A stretch of 64,000 nt of DNA from Halobaculum litoreum (GTDB lineage: Archaea > Halobacteriota > Halobacteria > Halobacteriales > Haloferacaceae), in NCBI RefSeq assembly GCF_030127125.1, contig NZ_CP126156.1, positions 62,001 through 126,000 of the forward strand, given 5' to 3'. A program made the position numbers and the translations under genes. Positions 1 to 8,444 of the stretch are shown here, in pieces (the first letter of the stretch is position 1; every line of letters begins with the position of its first letter). Below the pieces are notes generated by a model. That model was not told where the DNA came from. It was given only the letters and a program-made list of their open reading frames with translations, and ran no database searches.

Positions 1-1
1 G

Positions 2-274
2 ACGTACCTCCGCGACGACGTGGCCACGGCGTTGGACGACGACGACCTCGACGCGATCAGACAGGGCGCGGTGTTCGACTCGTTGGAGCGCGACTACTAC
101 GAGCGGCTGTTCTCGGTCGCGGGGGCGTTCCAGGCGACCGTCCGGCGGTTCGAGCGGGCGGTCGTCGTCGAGGTGCCGACCGGCACCGGCGGGGGCGTCC
201 TCGTGAGCCTCGACCGCGACCACGGCGGCTCGGTCGACGCGGTCGTCGACCGCTGCCGGTCGGTCGAGGTCTGA
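2..274 (+). CDS. Conserved haloarchaeal protein of unknown function (5' end outside window)
   Basis: The reading frame is open from base 2 to a TGA at 272-274, so the start lies upstream of the window; the GTG at 20 is probably internal. About 90 C-terminal residues are visible, beginning TYLRDDV and ending RCRSVEV. They are acidic, with a Tyr/Arg-rich middle and a Gly-rich turn followed by a predicted beta strand. The YLRDDV segment reminds me of a family of small haloarchaeal uncharacterised proteins, but I cannot name a function. A TATA-like stretch and an unrelated hydrolase gene follow downstream. Confidence 0.6.
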   Translation, partial: TYLRDDVATALDDDDLDAIRQGAVFDSLERDYYERLFSVAGAFQATVRRFERAVVVEVPTGTGGGVLVSLDRDHGGSVDAVVDRCRSVEV

Positions 275-324
275 ACGGCTCGTCCGGCCGGTACGTTTTC
301 GCCGCCGAGCGCGTACGGACGGGT

Positions 325-1227
325 ATGCCCACGACGCTTCGCGCCGCCCGCGAGCCGGACGACGTCCCCGCGGACGTGCCCGGGGAGTCGACGTTCGTCG
401 AGGCGAACGGCCGCACGTTCCACGTCGTCGAGGCCGGCCCGGCCGACGGCGAGTTGGTCCTGCTGTTGCACGGCTTCCCCGAGTTCTGGTACGGCTGGCA
501 CGACCAGATCCGCCCGCTCGTCAACGAGGGGTACCGCGTCGTCGTCCCCGACCAGCGCGGCTACAACCGCAGCGAGCGCCCGGGCGACGTCGCCGACTAC
601 CGGATCGAGGCGCTGTCGGCGGACGTCGTCGGTCTGATCGACGCGTACGACCGCGAGACGGCCGCGGTCGTCGGCCACGACTGGGGCGGCGTCGTCGGCT
701 GGTGGACGGCGCTGCACAGCCCCGAACGGCTCTCGGCGTTCGTCGCGGTCAACGCGCCCCACCCGACGGTGATCCGGCGCACGCTGTCGGGCGACCCGGC
801 GCAACTGCTCCGCTCGGGGTACGCGCTGTTCTTCCAGGTGCCGAAGGTGCCGGAGGCGGTGATCCGCGCGGCCAACTGGCGCCTGCCGGTGACGATGCTG
901 CGCGAGTCGTCGATGCCGGGCACGTTCTCGACGGCCGACTTCGACCGCTACCGCGCCGCGTGGAACCGCGAGGGGGCGTTTACGGCGATGCTCAACTGGT
1001 ACCGCGCGTCGGGCCGCCACCGTCCCGCCCCGGAGACGGACGAGGTGACGGTGCCGACGCGGGTGATCTGGGGGGTCCACGACCAGTTCCTCAAGCGCCG
1101 GATGGCGTACGACTCCGTCGACTACTGCGCGGACGGCCGGCTCACGACGTTCCAGGAGGCGACCCACTGGGTCCAACACGAACAGCCGATGAAGGTCGCC
1201 GACGCCATCGTCGACGAACTCGCCTGA
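325..1227 (+). CDS. Alpha/beta hydrolase, epoxide hydrolase-like
   Basis: A 300-residue alpha/beta hydrolase of the soluble epoxide hydrolase/haloalkane dehalogenase type. HGFPE (residues 49-53) forms the oxyanion hole. Asp119 in GHDWGG is the expected nucleophile, replacing the Ser of ordinary esterases. A cap region with Trp and Tyr residues follows, and His281 in THWVQHEQP completes the triad. There is no signal peptide, so it is cytosolic. Members open epoxides through a covalent Asp-ester intermediate; the natural substrate cannot be told. The ATG at 325 lies about 27 nt after a T-rich box (TACGTTTTCG, 291-300), fitting a leaderless message. It converges on the ABC1 kinase gene, with only 6 nt between the stops. 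Confidence 0.85.
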   Translation: MPTTLRAAREPDDVPADVPGESTFVEANGRTFHVVEAGPADGELVLLLHGFPEFWYGWHDQIRPLVNEGYRVVVPDQRGYNRSERPGDVADYRIEALSADVVGLIDAYDRETAAVVGHDWGGVVGWWTALHSPERLSAFVAVNAPHPTVIRRTLSGDPAQLLRSGYALFFQVPKVPEAVIRAANWRLPVTMLRESSMPGTFSTADFDRYRAAWNREGAFTAMLNWYRASGRHRPAPETDEVTVPTRVIWGVHDQFLKRRMAYDSVDYCADGRLTTFQEATHWVQHEQPMKVADAIVDELA

Positions 1228-1233
1228 GGGCGG

Positions 1234-3146
1234 CTACTCCTCGCGCTCGTCGGCGACGCCGATGGCGACGCCGGCGTCGTCGTCCCAGTCGCGCCGGCCG
1301 CGGCGCCGCTCGCGCAGGTCGCGGCCGCCGTCGGCGGTCGGTCCCGTCGACTCCTCGTCGTCGTCCGTCGCCGCGCCCCCGCCCGCCTGGTTCACCGACC
1401 CGGGCATCATCGCGTCGACGGTGCCGGGGCCGTCCTCGTCCTCGCCGGGCTCGGCCGCCTGCCGCTCCTTGAGGTTCTGCCGGGTGAACTGCGGCTGGGC
1501 GCGCAGCCCCCGCCGCTCCTTCGTGAACGAGCGGTACAGGAAGAACACCATCGGGAGGGTGGCGACGACGATGGCGACCGAGAGGTAGACGTTGAGCATC
1601 GAGTCGGGCGTCTGGTTGAACGAGTAGATGATCGCCGCCGACAGCCCGCCGACCGCGGTGAGGATCGAGTAGGCGATCCGCTTGGCCAGCCGGTCGAGGA
1701 CGTTGTTCTCGTCGTTCAGCGTGACGTTGACGTTCAGGTCGCCCCGCTGGGCCGTGTCGAGCACGTCGTCGAGCTTCGGCGGGACCGTGAACAGCGCCCG
1801 CGCCGTCCGCCGGGTCTGCTGGGCGGCCTCGCCGGCGAGCCGGCGGGCGGTGTCCTCCAGGTACCCCTGTTCGGAGAGGTACTCGGTGGCGACCTCGATG
1901 AAGTCGAACTCGGGGTCGAGCGTGACACACACGCCCTCCACGACCGTCGCGACGCGCAACACCAGCGCCATGTTCTGCGGCAGGCGCAGCGGGAAGTCGT
2001 AGATGGTCGACTCCACCTGCTCGATCACCTGCTGGACGCGGTACTGCTCGATGTCCTCGCCGCGGACGTCCGCGATGGCCAGCTCCATCACGTCGGCCAT
2101 CACCTGTCGGTCGGCCTCCGGCGACAGCGTCCCCATCTCGACGAGGGCGTCGAGGATGCCGTCGATGTTCTGGTTGGCGACGGCGATGTAGAAGTCGATG
2201 ATCTTCTCCTGGATGAACGGGTCGACGCGGCCGGCCATCCCGAAGTCGTAGAAGATGATCTGTCCCTCCGGCGTCACCGAGAGGTTCCCCCGGGTGGGGG
2301 TCGGCGTGGAACACGCCGTCCTCGGCGATCATCTGGAGGTAGACGCGCTGGAGCGTCGTCGCGAAGCTCGGTCCGGTCGATGCCCATTCGATCGAGCGCG
2401 GCTACGTCGGAGATCTTCGTCCCCGGGAGGTACTCCATCGTGAGCACGCGCGGCCCCGAGGCGCCCGGCTCCGGCTCCGGGATGACGACCCGGTCGTTGC
2501 CCTCGAAGTTCGCCCGGATCTCCCGGAGCACGCGCTGTTCGCGGGCGTAGTCCATCTCCTGGTGGATCGTCTTGTCGAACTCCTCGGCGAGGTTGTCGAG
2601 CGAGAACGCCTGCCCCTGCCCGACGAACCGCGAGAGGAGCGGCACCGACCACTTGATGACGGTGAGGTCGGCCTCGACGAGCTCCTCGATGCCCGGGCGG
2701 CGCACCTTCACGGCGACCTGCTCGCCCTCGTACGTCGCCACGTACACCTGCCCGAGGCTCGCCCCCGAGATCGGTTCGGTGTCGAACTCGTCGAACACCT
2801 CGTCGACGGGGCCGAGCTCCTCCTCCAGCACCGCCTTCGACTCGGGCCACGGCGCCGGCGGCACGTCGTCCTGCAGCGACGACAGCACCTCGATGTAGGA
2901 GGCCGGGAGCACGTCCGGCCGCGTCGAGAGGATCTGCCCGAGTTTGATGAACGTCGGGCCGAGCGTGAGCAGCGTATCGAGCAGCACCTCCGCGCGCTCC
3001 AGCCGCATCTCGCGGGTGACCTCGCGGGACCCCCCGACGACGAGGAAGCGTTTCCGGTCGCGGAGGAGCGCGACGATCAGCGGCAGGAATCGGTAGAGGA
3101 CGACGGGGAACCGTCGATACGCACGCAGTGAGACCAGCGTGACCAC
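1234..3146 (-). CDS. ABC1/UbiB family atypical kinase (two frame breaks)
   Basis: A UbiB/COQ8/ABC1 atypical kinase of about 636 residues after correction. Members support isoprenoid quinone or lipid metabolism. Visible motifs are FIKLGQ of the KxGQ inhibitory helix (about 66-71), the Ala/Gly-rich loop GASLGQVY, the ATP-binding Lys in VAVKVRRPGI, the catalytic HADPHPGN (about 283) and YDFGM as the DFG motif. Two C-terminal hydrophobic helices are likely membrane anchors. The frame breaks twice: one extra base near 2363, and one extra C in the C run at 2287-2291. Removing both restores an unbroken protein, so I suspect sequence errors rather than gene death. The GTG start at 3146 is 6 nt after the hsp20 stop, indicating co-transcription. 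Confidence 0.85.
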
Positions 3147-3151
3147 CCGGG

Positions 3152-3508
3152 TTACGCGTCCGACACCGGGATGGAGTGGTCGGGCGCGGTCGCGCGCTTG
3201 GGGAGCCGCACCGTCAGGACGCCGCGGTCCATCTCGGCGTCGCTCCCCTCGTGGGTCGCGTCCGGCGGCAGCGGGATCTCCGCGTCGAGGAACAGCGGGC
3301 GGTCCTCCTCGACGTAGCTGAACGCGGCGTCGGTCGCCTTCTCGCGGCGCGCCTCGACGTGGAGTCGGCCCCGTTCGAGGCGCACGTCGGTCGTGTCCGC
3401 GCTCGCACCCGGGAGGTCGACGACGAGGAGGTACGAGTCGTCGCTCTCCAACAGATCGGCGAACACCGGCTCGGGGAGGTCCCGGAGCGCCTCTCGTAGC
3501 TTCGACAT
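3152..3508 (-). CDS. Hsp20/alpha-crystallin family small heat-shock protein
   Basis: A 118-residue small heat-shock protein. The alpha-crystallin domain runs from the YLLVVDLPGA strand (about 26-35) through LERGRLHVEA to GVLTVRLPK (about 100-108). The usual variable N-terminus is very short (about 20 residues) and a C-terminal I-x-V-like segment (SIPVSD) is present. Proteins of this family bind unfolding proteins as oligomers without ATP. It is the first gene of a two-gene unit with the ABC1 kinase. The ATG at 3508 is preceded by a purine-poor leader, and no clear heat-shock operator was seen. Confidence 0.9.
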   Translation of the reverse strand: MSKLREALRDLPEPVFADLLESDDSYLLVVDLPGASADTTDVRLERGRLHVEARREKATDAAFSYVEEDRPLFLDAEIPLPPDATHEGSDAEMDRGVLTVRLPKRATAPDHSIPVSDA

Positions 3509-3615
3509 GGACGGGACAAGGGGCGGCGCGTCGAAAAAGGCCGCGGTGACGGCGCCGTCCCGTGCGTGTGAGTGTCTCCCGAGGATTTATGCCGCCGGGA
3601 CAGGTGCGCCCGAGT

Positions 3616-3888
3616 ATGCACGAGGCTGCCGAGGAGCGCGACCGCGAGTCCCCGACCGACCCGGCGGCGACCGCGGGCGTCCCGGTTCGCGTCGAGCCGG
3701 ACGCCGCGGTGGTCGCGGTCGACCCGTGGGTCCCGCCGGACCGTCGCCGGGAGTCGCCGGCGGCGTTCCGCCCGTTCGCGGCGGCACGGGCGCTCGGCGG
3801 GCGACTCCGCGGACTCCTCGGCGGGCGACTCCGCGGACTCCTCGGCGGCGGGCGGTCGGCCGAGCGGCGCCGGGGCACGGAGAAGTAA
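3616..3888 (+). CDS. Small hypothetical protein with Arg/Gly-rich 8-residue repeats
   Basis: A 90-residue protein that I do not recognise. The N-terminus is acidic (MHEAAEERDRES). The middle contains VRVEPDAAVVAVDPW. The C-terminus is basic, with the octapeptide LGGRLRGL repeated twice and a partial third copy, unusual in such an acidic proteome. A TATA-like ATTTATG (3585-3591) lies 25-31 nt before the ATG, typical of a leaderless haloarchaeal gene and the best support for it being real. The basic amphipathic tail could bind a membrane or nucleic acid; that is inference only. Confidence 0.55.
   Translation: MHEAAEERDRESPTDPAATAGVPVRVEPDAAVVAVDPWVPPDRRRESPAAFRPFAAARALGGRLRGLLGGRLRGLLGGGRSAERRRGTEK
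3793..3840 (+). repeat. Two exact 24-bp tandem repeats inside the small gene
   Basis: Two identical 24-bp copies (3793-3816 and 3817-3840), followed by a partial third beginning at 3841. The period is a multiple of three, so copy number can change without breaking the frame. Each copy adds eight residues (LGGRLRGL). Confidence 0.9.
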
Positions 3889-3910
3889 GCCGAGGGGGTC
3901 GACTGGCGGC

Positions 3911-3918
3911 CTTTTTAC
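3911..3918 (+). promoter_or_regulatory. TATA element for moeA1
   Basis: CTTTTTAC lies 23-30 nt upstream of the moeA1 ATG at 3941. This is the spacing expected when transcription starts at or next to the start codon (leaderless mRNA). No Shine-Dalgarno-like run is present. Confidence 0.6.
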
Positions 3919-3940
3919 GCCGGCGCGGCAACGATCCGGT

Positions 3941-5158
3941 ATGAGTCACGACCGCACACGCTCCGGGTTCAAGGAGCGCACGCGCGTCGCCGACGCCCGC
4001 GAGCGCCTGCTCGCGGCGGCGACCCCGCACGGGCGGACGGAGACGGTGCCGCTGACCGCGGCCGACGGCCGCGCCGTCGCCGCGCCGGTCGCGTCGCCGG
4101 TGCCGGTGCCCGGCTACGACCGCGCGGCGATGGACGGGTACGCGGTGCGGGCCGCCGACACCTTCGGCGCGTCCGCCCGCTCCCCCTCGGTGCTGGTCGC
4201 CGACGACGGGGAAGTCGGCCCGGAGGGGGCGGTCCGCGTCCACACGGGCAGCGAGTTGCCGCCCGGCGCCGACGCCGTGGTCATGATCGAACAGGTCGAC
4301 GAGGTCGGCGACGAGGTGGAGGTGTTCGACGCCGTCGCCGAGGGGGAGAACGTCGGGCCGGCCGGCGAGGACGTCGCCGAGGGGCAGACGCTGTACGAGC
4401 CGCCCCACCGCCTGCGCCCCTCGGACCTCGGCCTGCTCAAGTCCGTCGGCCTGACCGAGGTGACGGTCGCCGAGCGCCCCCGCGTGTCGGTGATCCCGAC
4501 CGGCGAGGAGCTGGTCGAGGCCGACCCCGGCCCCGGCGAGGTGATCGAGACGAACGGGCTCACCGTCTCGCGGCTGGCCGAGCGGTGGGGCGCCGACGCG
4601 ACGTACCGCGACATCGTCACGGACGACGAGGCGGCGCTGCGCGAGGCGGTCGAGCGCGACCGCGACCACGACGTGGTCGTCACGACGGGCGGCTCCTCCG
4701 TCGGCGAGCGCGACCTCGTCCCGGAGGTGGTCGACGACCTCGGCGAGGTGCTCGTCCACGGCGTCGCCCTCAAGCCGGGCCACCCGGTCGCGCTCGGCGT
4801 CGTCGGGGACACGCCCGTCGTCATGCTCCCGGGCTACCCGGTCGCGTGCATCGTCAACGCCGTCCAGTTCCTCCGCCCGCTGGTCCGCGAGGTCGGCCGG
4901 CTCCCGCACGAGCCGCACCCGACGCGGCGGGCGACGCTGACGCGGAAGGTGTCCTCCGAACCGGGCGTGCGGACGTTCGCCCGCGTGCGGCTCGCCGACG
5001 GCGACGACGGGACGGAGGCGACGCCGACGCGCGCCTCCGGCTCCGGGATGTTGTCGTCGGTCGCGCTCGCGGACGGCTGGGTCGTCGTCCCCGAGTCGCG
5101 CGAGGGGCTCGACGCCGGCGAGGCCGTCGACGTGGCGCTGTGGGAGGTGAGCGAATGA
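3941..5158 (+). CDS. moeA: Molybdopterin molybdenumtransferase MoeA (first copy)
   Basis: A 405-residue MoeA/gephyrin-E-domain protein, which inserts molybdate (or tungstate) into adenylated molybdopterin. Family motifs: PGYDRAAMDGYAV (about 57-69), TTGGSSVGERD (the MPT-binding MoCF domain), LKPGHPVALGV and LPGYPVACIVN, then a C-terminal domain IV. The ATG at 3941 fits the TATA element 27 nt upstream. It overlaps the second moeA by 4 nt (ATGA), so the two are co-translated. Haloarchaea often carry two MoeA paralogues, possibly one for Mo and one for W; the sequence does not show which is which. Confidence 0.93.
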   Translation: MSHDRTRSGFKERTRVADARERLLAAATPHGRTETVPLTAADGRAVAAPVASPVPVPGYDRAAMDGYAVRAADTFGASARSPSVLVADDGEVGPEGAVRVHTGSELPPGADAVVMIEQVDEVGDEVEVFDAVAEGENVGPAGEDVAEGQTLYEPPHRLRPSDLGLLKSVGLTEVTVAERPRVSVIPTGEELVEADPGPGEVIETNGLTVSRLAERWGADATYRDIVTDDEAALREAVERDRDHDVVVTTGGSSVGERDLVPEVVDDLGEVLVHGVALKPGHPVALGVVGDTPVVMLPGYPVACIVNAVQFLRPLVREVGRLPHEPHPTRRATLTRKVSSEPGVRTFARVRLADGDDGTEATPTRASGSGMLSSVALADGWVVVPESREGLDAGEAVDVALWEVSE

Positions 5159-7100
5159 GCGACCGCAAGGAGTTCCGCGACCTCGCCGAGCCGGAGGAGG
5201 CCCACGAGGCGATCGCCTCGCTGGACCTCGCGCCCGACCCCGAGTCGGTGCCGCTGCGGGAGGCGCGCGGCCGGGTGCTCGCCGAGCGGGTCGACGCCGG
5301 GCTGGACGTGCCGGGGTTCGACCGCGCGTCGATGGACGGGTACGCGGTGCGCGCGCGCGACACGTTCGGCGCCGACGAGGCCGACCCCGCGACGCTGGCG
5401 CTGGTCGGACAGGTCCACGCCGGGAGCGAGCCGACCGTGACCGTCGAGCCGGGCACCTGCGCGGAGATCTCGACGGGCGCCGTCATGCCCGACGGCGCCG
5501 ACGCGGTGGTGATGGTGGAACGGACGACCGAGGTCGCGGGGGCGGGCGCCGACGGCGACGGCGACGCCGTCGAGATCCGCACCTCGGTCGCGCCCGGCGA
5601 CCACGTCATGTTCGCGGGCGCCGACATCGCGGCCGGCGGCCGCGCGCTCGGCCCCGGCACGGAGATCACGCCCCGCGAGATCGGGCTGTTGTCGGCGCTA
5701 GGCGTCGACGAGGTGCCGGTCCGCGGCCGGCCGACGGTCGGGATCGTCTCCACCGGCGACGAGCTCGTCCGCCCGGGCGAGGAGCTCCACAGCGAGCGCG
5801 GCCAGATCTACGACGTGAACAGCTACACCATCGCCGCGGGCGTCGAGGAGGCCGGCGGCGAGGCGCGGCTGTACCCCCACGCGGGCGACGACTACGACGA
5901 GATGGAGCGCCTGCTCGTCGAGGCGAGCGAGGAGTGCGACCTCGTGTTGTCGTCGGGGTCGACCTCCGCCTCCGCGGTCGACGTCATCTACCGCGTCATC
6001 GAGGACCGGGGGGAGCTGCTCCTCCACGGCGTCTCGGTCAAGCCGGGCAAGCCGATGCTCGTCGGGCGCCTCGCCGACTCCGCGTACGTCGGGCTCCCCG
6101 GCTACCCGGTGTCGGCGCTCACCATCTTCCGGACGTTCGTCGCGCCGGCGATCCGGCGGGCGGCCGGCGTCCCCGAGCCGGCGACGGCGACGGCGACCGG
6201 CCGGATGGCCGTCGAGGAGCGCTACTCTGAGGGCCGGATGCGGCTCATGCCCGCCGGCCTGGTGGCGGACGGCGACGGCAACACGCTCGTCTACCCGGTC
6301 GACAAGGGGTCGGGCGCGACGACGAGCCTCGTCGAGGCCGACGGCGTCGTCGTCGTCGACCCGGACACCGAGTACCTCGCGGCCGGCGAGTCGGTCGCGG
6401 TGCAGCTGTTCTCGCCGGAGGTGCGCGCGCCGACGCTGTTCGCCGTCGGCGAGGACGACCCCGCGCTGTCGCGCCTGCTCGACCGCGTCGAGCGCCCCCG
6501 GTACCTCGCGCTCGGCTCCCGCGAGGGCTGCGCCGCCTGCGCGACGGCGTCCCCGACGCGGCCGTCGTCGCGGGCGAACCGGGCCGCGACCCGGTCGCCG
6601 CCCCCGACCCGACGGGCGACGCCGCACCCGAGCCGGCCGACCTCGTCGGCGAGTGGCACCGCGAGTGGGGACTGGTCGTCCCCGCCGGCAACCCCGACGA
6701 CGTGACCGGGCTCGCGGATCTGGTCGACCGCGACCTCCGGTTCGTCAACCGCGACTCGAACTCGGGGCTGCGCACCGACCTCGCGAACGCGCTGGCCGAT
6801 CTGGCCGACGAGCGCGGGACGACCCGTCGGGAGGCGACCGAGGCCGTCGACGGCTTCGACCGCGCCGTGCGGGCCCACGAGTCGCCCGCCCGCCGCGTGC
6901 TCGCGGGCGACGCGGACGTGGGCCTCGGCCTGCGCGCGACGGCCGAGCGGCTCGACACGGGGTTCGTGCCGCTGGGCACCCAGCCGGTGCGGGTGTACGC
7001 CAACCACGCCCGCGCGGGGAAGCCGGGTGTGACGGCGCTGGCGGCGGCGGTCCGCGACGGCGACGACGTGTTCGCGTCGCTGGCGGGGTACGAACGGTAG
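5155..7100 (+). CDS. moeA: MoeA fused to a C-terminal PBP/LysR-substrate-like domain (one frame break)
   Basis: About 648 residues when corrected. Residues 1 to about 420 are a complete MoeA: DRASMDGYAV, SSGSTSASAVDV in place of the usual GGxSxG, VKPGKPMLVG and GLPGYPVSALTIF. A periplasmic-binding-protein-like domain follows, with EWGLVVPAGNPDDV, FVNRDSNSGLR and ADVGLGLRA, similar to ModA or the LysR effector domain. It probably binds a molybdate-like ligand in the cytosol, since no signal peptide is present. The frame breaks near 6525-6528, where one base appears missing; the downstream frame continues from GLRRLRDGV. It overlaps moeA1 by 4 nt. The fusion is known from haloarchaeal MoeA proteins; its role is inferred. 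Confidence 0.88.
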
Positions 7101-7138
7101 AGCGCAGGCGGTCGCCGGCGGGAGCGGTCGACGGCGGC

Positions 7139-8200
7139 TTACGGCGTCGGCGCGGCCTTCTGGAGGGCGGTCTCGGCGATGTTGCCGCCGTAGTCGCCCG
7201 CACGCGAGACGGAGTCGACGATGAGGCCGAGCAGTTGCGCCTGCGCGGGGTCCATGTCGCGCAGGAGTTCGTCGATCCCGCGCGCCCGTTCGTCGACGCC
7301 GCGAACGGCGCCGCGGGCCTCGTTGGCGAGCGTCGTCGCCTCGGCGCTGTCGTCGGCGAACAGCGCCTCCATCGCCCGGTCGACGACCTCGCGGGCGTCC
7401 TCGTCCAGTTCCCGCAGCGCGTCGACGAACTCCTCCGGCAGGTCGAAGCCGTCGCTGTCCGGCATGCGCGGCTCCTCGCCGCCGACGTTCGAGGCCTCGT
7501 CGCTGCCGAGCAGTTCCAGCGTGATGTGTGCGATCTTGGTCGCGTGGTCGGCCACGCGTTCGAGTTGGCGGGCGCTGGAGTGGTAGTCGAAGCACACCTC
7601 CCGCGAGAGGCCGATGTCCTCGGCCGCCTTCGGGGTCCGGAGGGTCGCCCGGAAGATGCGCGAGACGACCATGTACAGGCGGTCGACGTCGTCGTCGCGC
7701 TGGATCACGTCCAACGCCATGTCCTCGTCGGCGGTCGTGAGGGCGTCGACGGCGTCCTCCAGCATCGAGACGGCGATGAGGCGCATCCGCGTCACCGCGT
7801 TGTGGATCGACAGCTCCGAGGAGTCGAGCAGGTCGCGGATCACGACCCGGTCGCGCGTCTCCTCGAGCACCTCCAGCCCGACGAGGCTCTGGACGGAGTC
7901 GCGGATCGTCCGGCGCTGGTCGTTCGTGATCCGCGGCGCCTCCAGCGCGATGATGTCGAAGCCGGAGACGTACATCGTCATCACCGCGCGGGTGAGCTGG
8001 TCGCCCGAGAGGTCGCCGATGTCGAGCGTCCCCTCGGTGCGCTCCTCCTCGCTCACCGGGGTGAGGAACAGCGAGTCGCCCTCCGGGTAGAACTCGACCT
8101 CGGTGCCCGCGCTCACCCCGTTGTCGGTCGCCCAGTCCTTCGGGATGGACACCGTGTACGTCGACCCGCCGGTCACCTGCACCTTCCGTGTCTCGACCAT
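7139..8200 (-). CDS. AbrB-domain PhoU-type phosphate regulator
   Basis: A 353-residue protein. Residues 1-50 are a SpoVT/AbrB swapped-hairpin DNA-binding domain (VQVTGGSTYTVSIPKDW). Two PhoU three-helix repeats follow, with the acidic metal-binding signatures DDDVDRLY and RQLERVADHATKIAHI. PhoU proteins sense phosphate-transporter state. The added AbrB domain suggests that this one binds DNA directly. The start is the ATG at 8200, preceded by a TATA box (8245-8251) and a perfect 17-bp palindrome (8259-8275). A plain PhoU lies 2.6 kb away on the other strand, but no pstSCAB genes are in the window. Confidence 0.88.
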   Translation of the reverse strand: MVETRKVQVTGGSTYTVSIPKDWATDNGVSAGTEVEFYPEGDSLFLTPVSEEERTEGTLDIGDLSGDQLTRAVMTMYVSGFDIIALEAPRITNDQRRTIRDSVQSLVGLEVLEETRDRVVIRDLLDSSELSIHNAVTRMRLIAVSMLEDAVDALTTADEDMALDVIQRDDDVDRLYMVVSRIFRATLRTPKAAEDIGLSREVCFDYHSSARQLERVADHATKIAHITLELLGSDEASNVGGEEPRMPDSDGFDLPEEFVDALRELDEDAREVVDRAMEALFADDSAEATTLANEARGAVRGVDERARGIDELLRDMDPAQAQLLGLIVDSVSRAGDYGGNIAETALQKAAPTP

Positions 8201-8244
8201 CGACCTCACCTCGGGCCGTGCCCGGATTAAATCTGCCGATGCTC

Positions 8245-8251
8245 TATATAT
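8245..8251 (-). promoter_or_regulatory. TATA box of the AbrB-PhoU gene
   Basis: TATATAT, read on the minus strand, about 45-51 nt before the ATG at 8200. It predicts a transcript start near 8220 and a leader of about 20 nt. It is a strong AT-rich island in GC-rich DNA. Confidence 0.65.
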
Positions 8252-8258
8252 CTCTCTG

Positions 8259-8275
8259 CGGTCCTCGGAGGACCG
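8259..8275. promoter_or_regulatory. Perfect 17-bp palindrome, candidate operator
   Basis: CGGTCCTC-G-GAGGACCG: 8-bp arms around one central base, with no mismatch. It sits 7 bp upstream of the TATA box of the AbrB-PhoU gene, where an activator or the gene's own AbrB domain could bind. The function is inferred from position and symmetry. Confidence 0.5.
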
Positions 8276-8406
8276 TCCGACCGCGCCGCGGTTGCTCGCC
8301 GGACCGCGGGCCGACCCACCGCAGCCCGATCGCGTGGCTGCGAGGCGAATCGGGCGTCGGATCGACCCGCGGTTCGGGCCGAACTGTCCCGTTCGTCGTT
8401 CCCGTA

Positions 8407-8437
8407 CCGGATCGATCCGGACTATATATCTATATAC
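8407..8437 (-). promoter_or_regulatory. Second AT-rich promoter-like element with a 14-bp palindrome
   Basis: CCGGATC-GATCCGG (8407-8420) is a perfect palindrome. It is followed by ACTATATATCTATATACT (8421-8438), two overlapping TATA-like stretches just past the lipoprotein stop at 8445. Read on the minus strand it could be a distal promoter for the AbrB-PhoU gene with a leader of about 190 nt, or the 3' boundary of the lipoprotein gene. No gene on the plus strand follows it. Confidence 0.35.
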
Positions 8438-8444
8438 TCCCGGG

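Noticed and set aside
1142-2332. 396-codon Arg-rich frame on the minus strand over the ABC1 kinase
   Set aside because: Only its first ~18 codons (MIAEDGVFHADPHPG) belong to the kinase, between the two frame breaks; the rest is a shadow frame.
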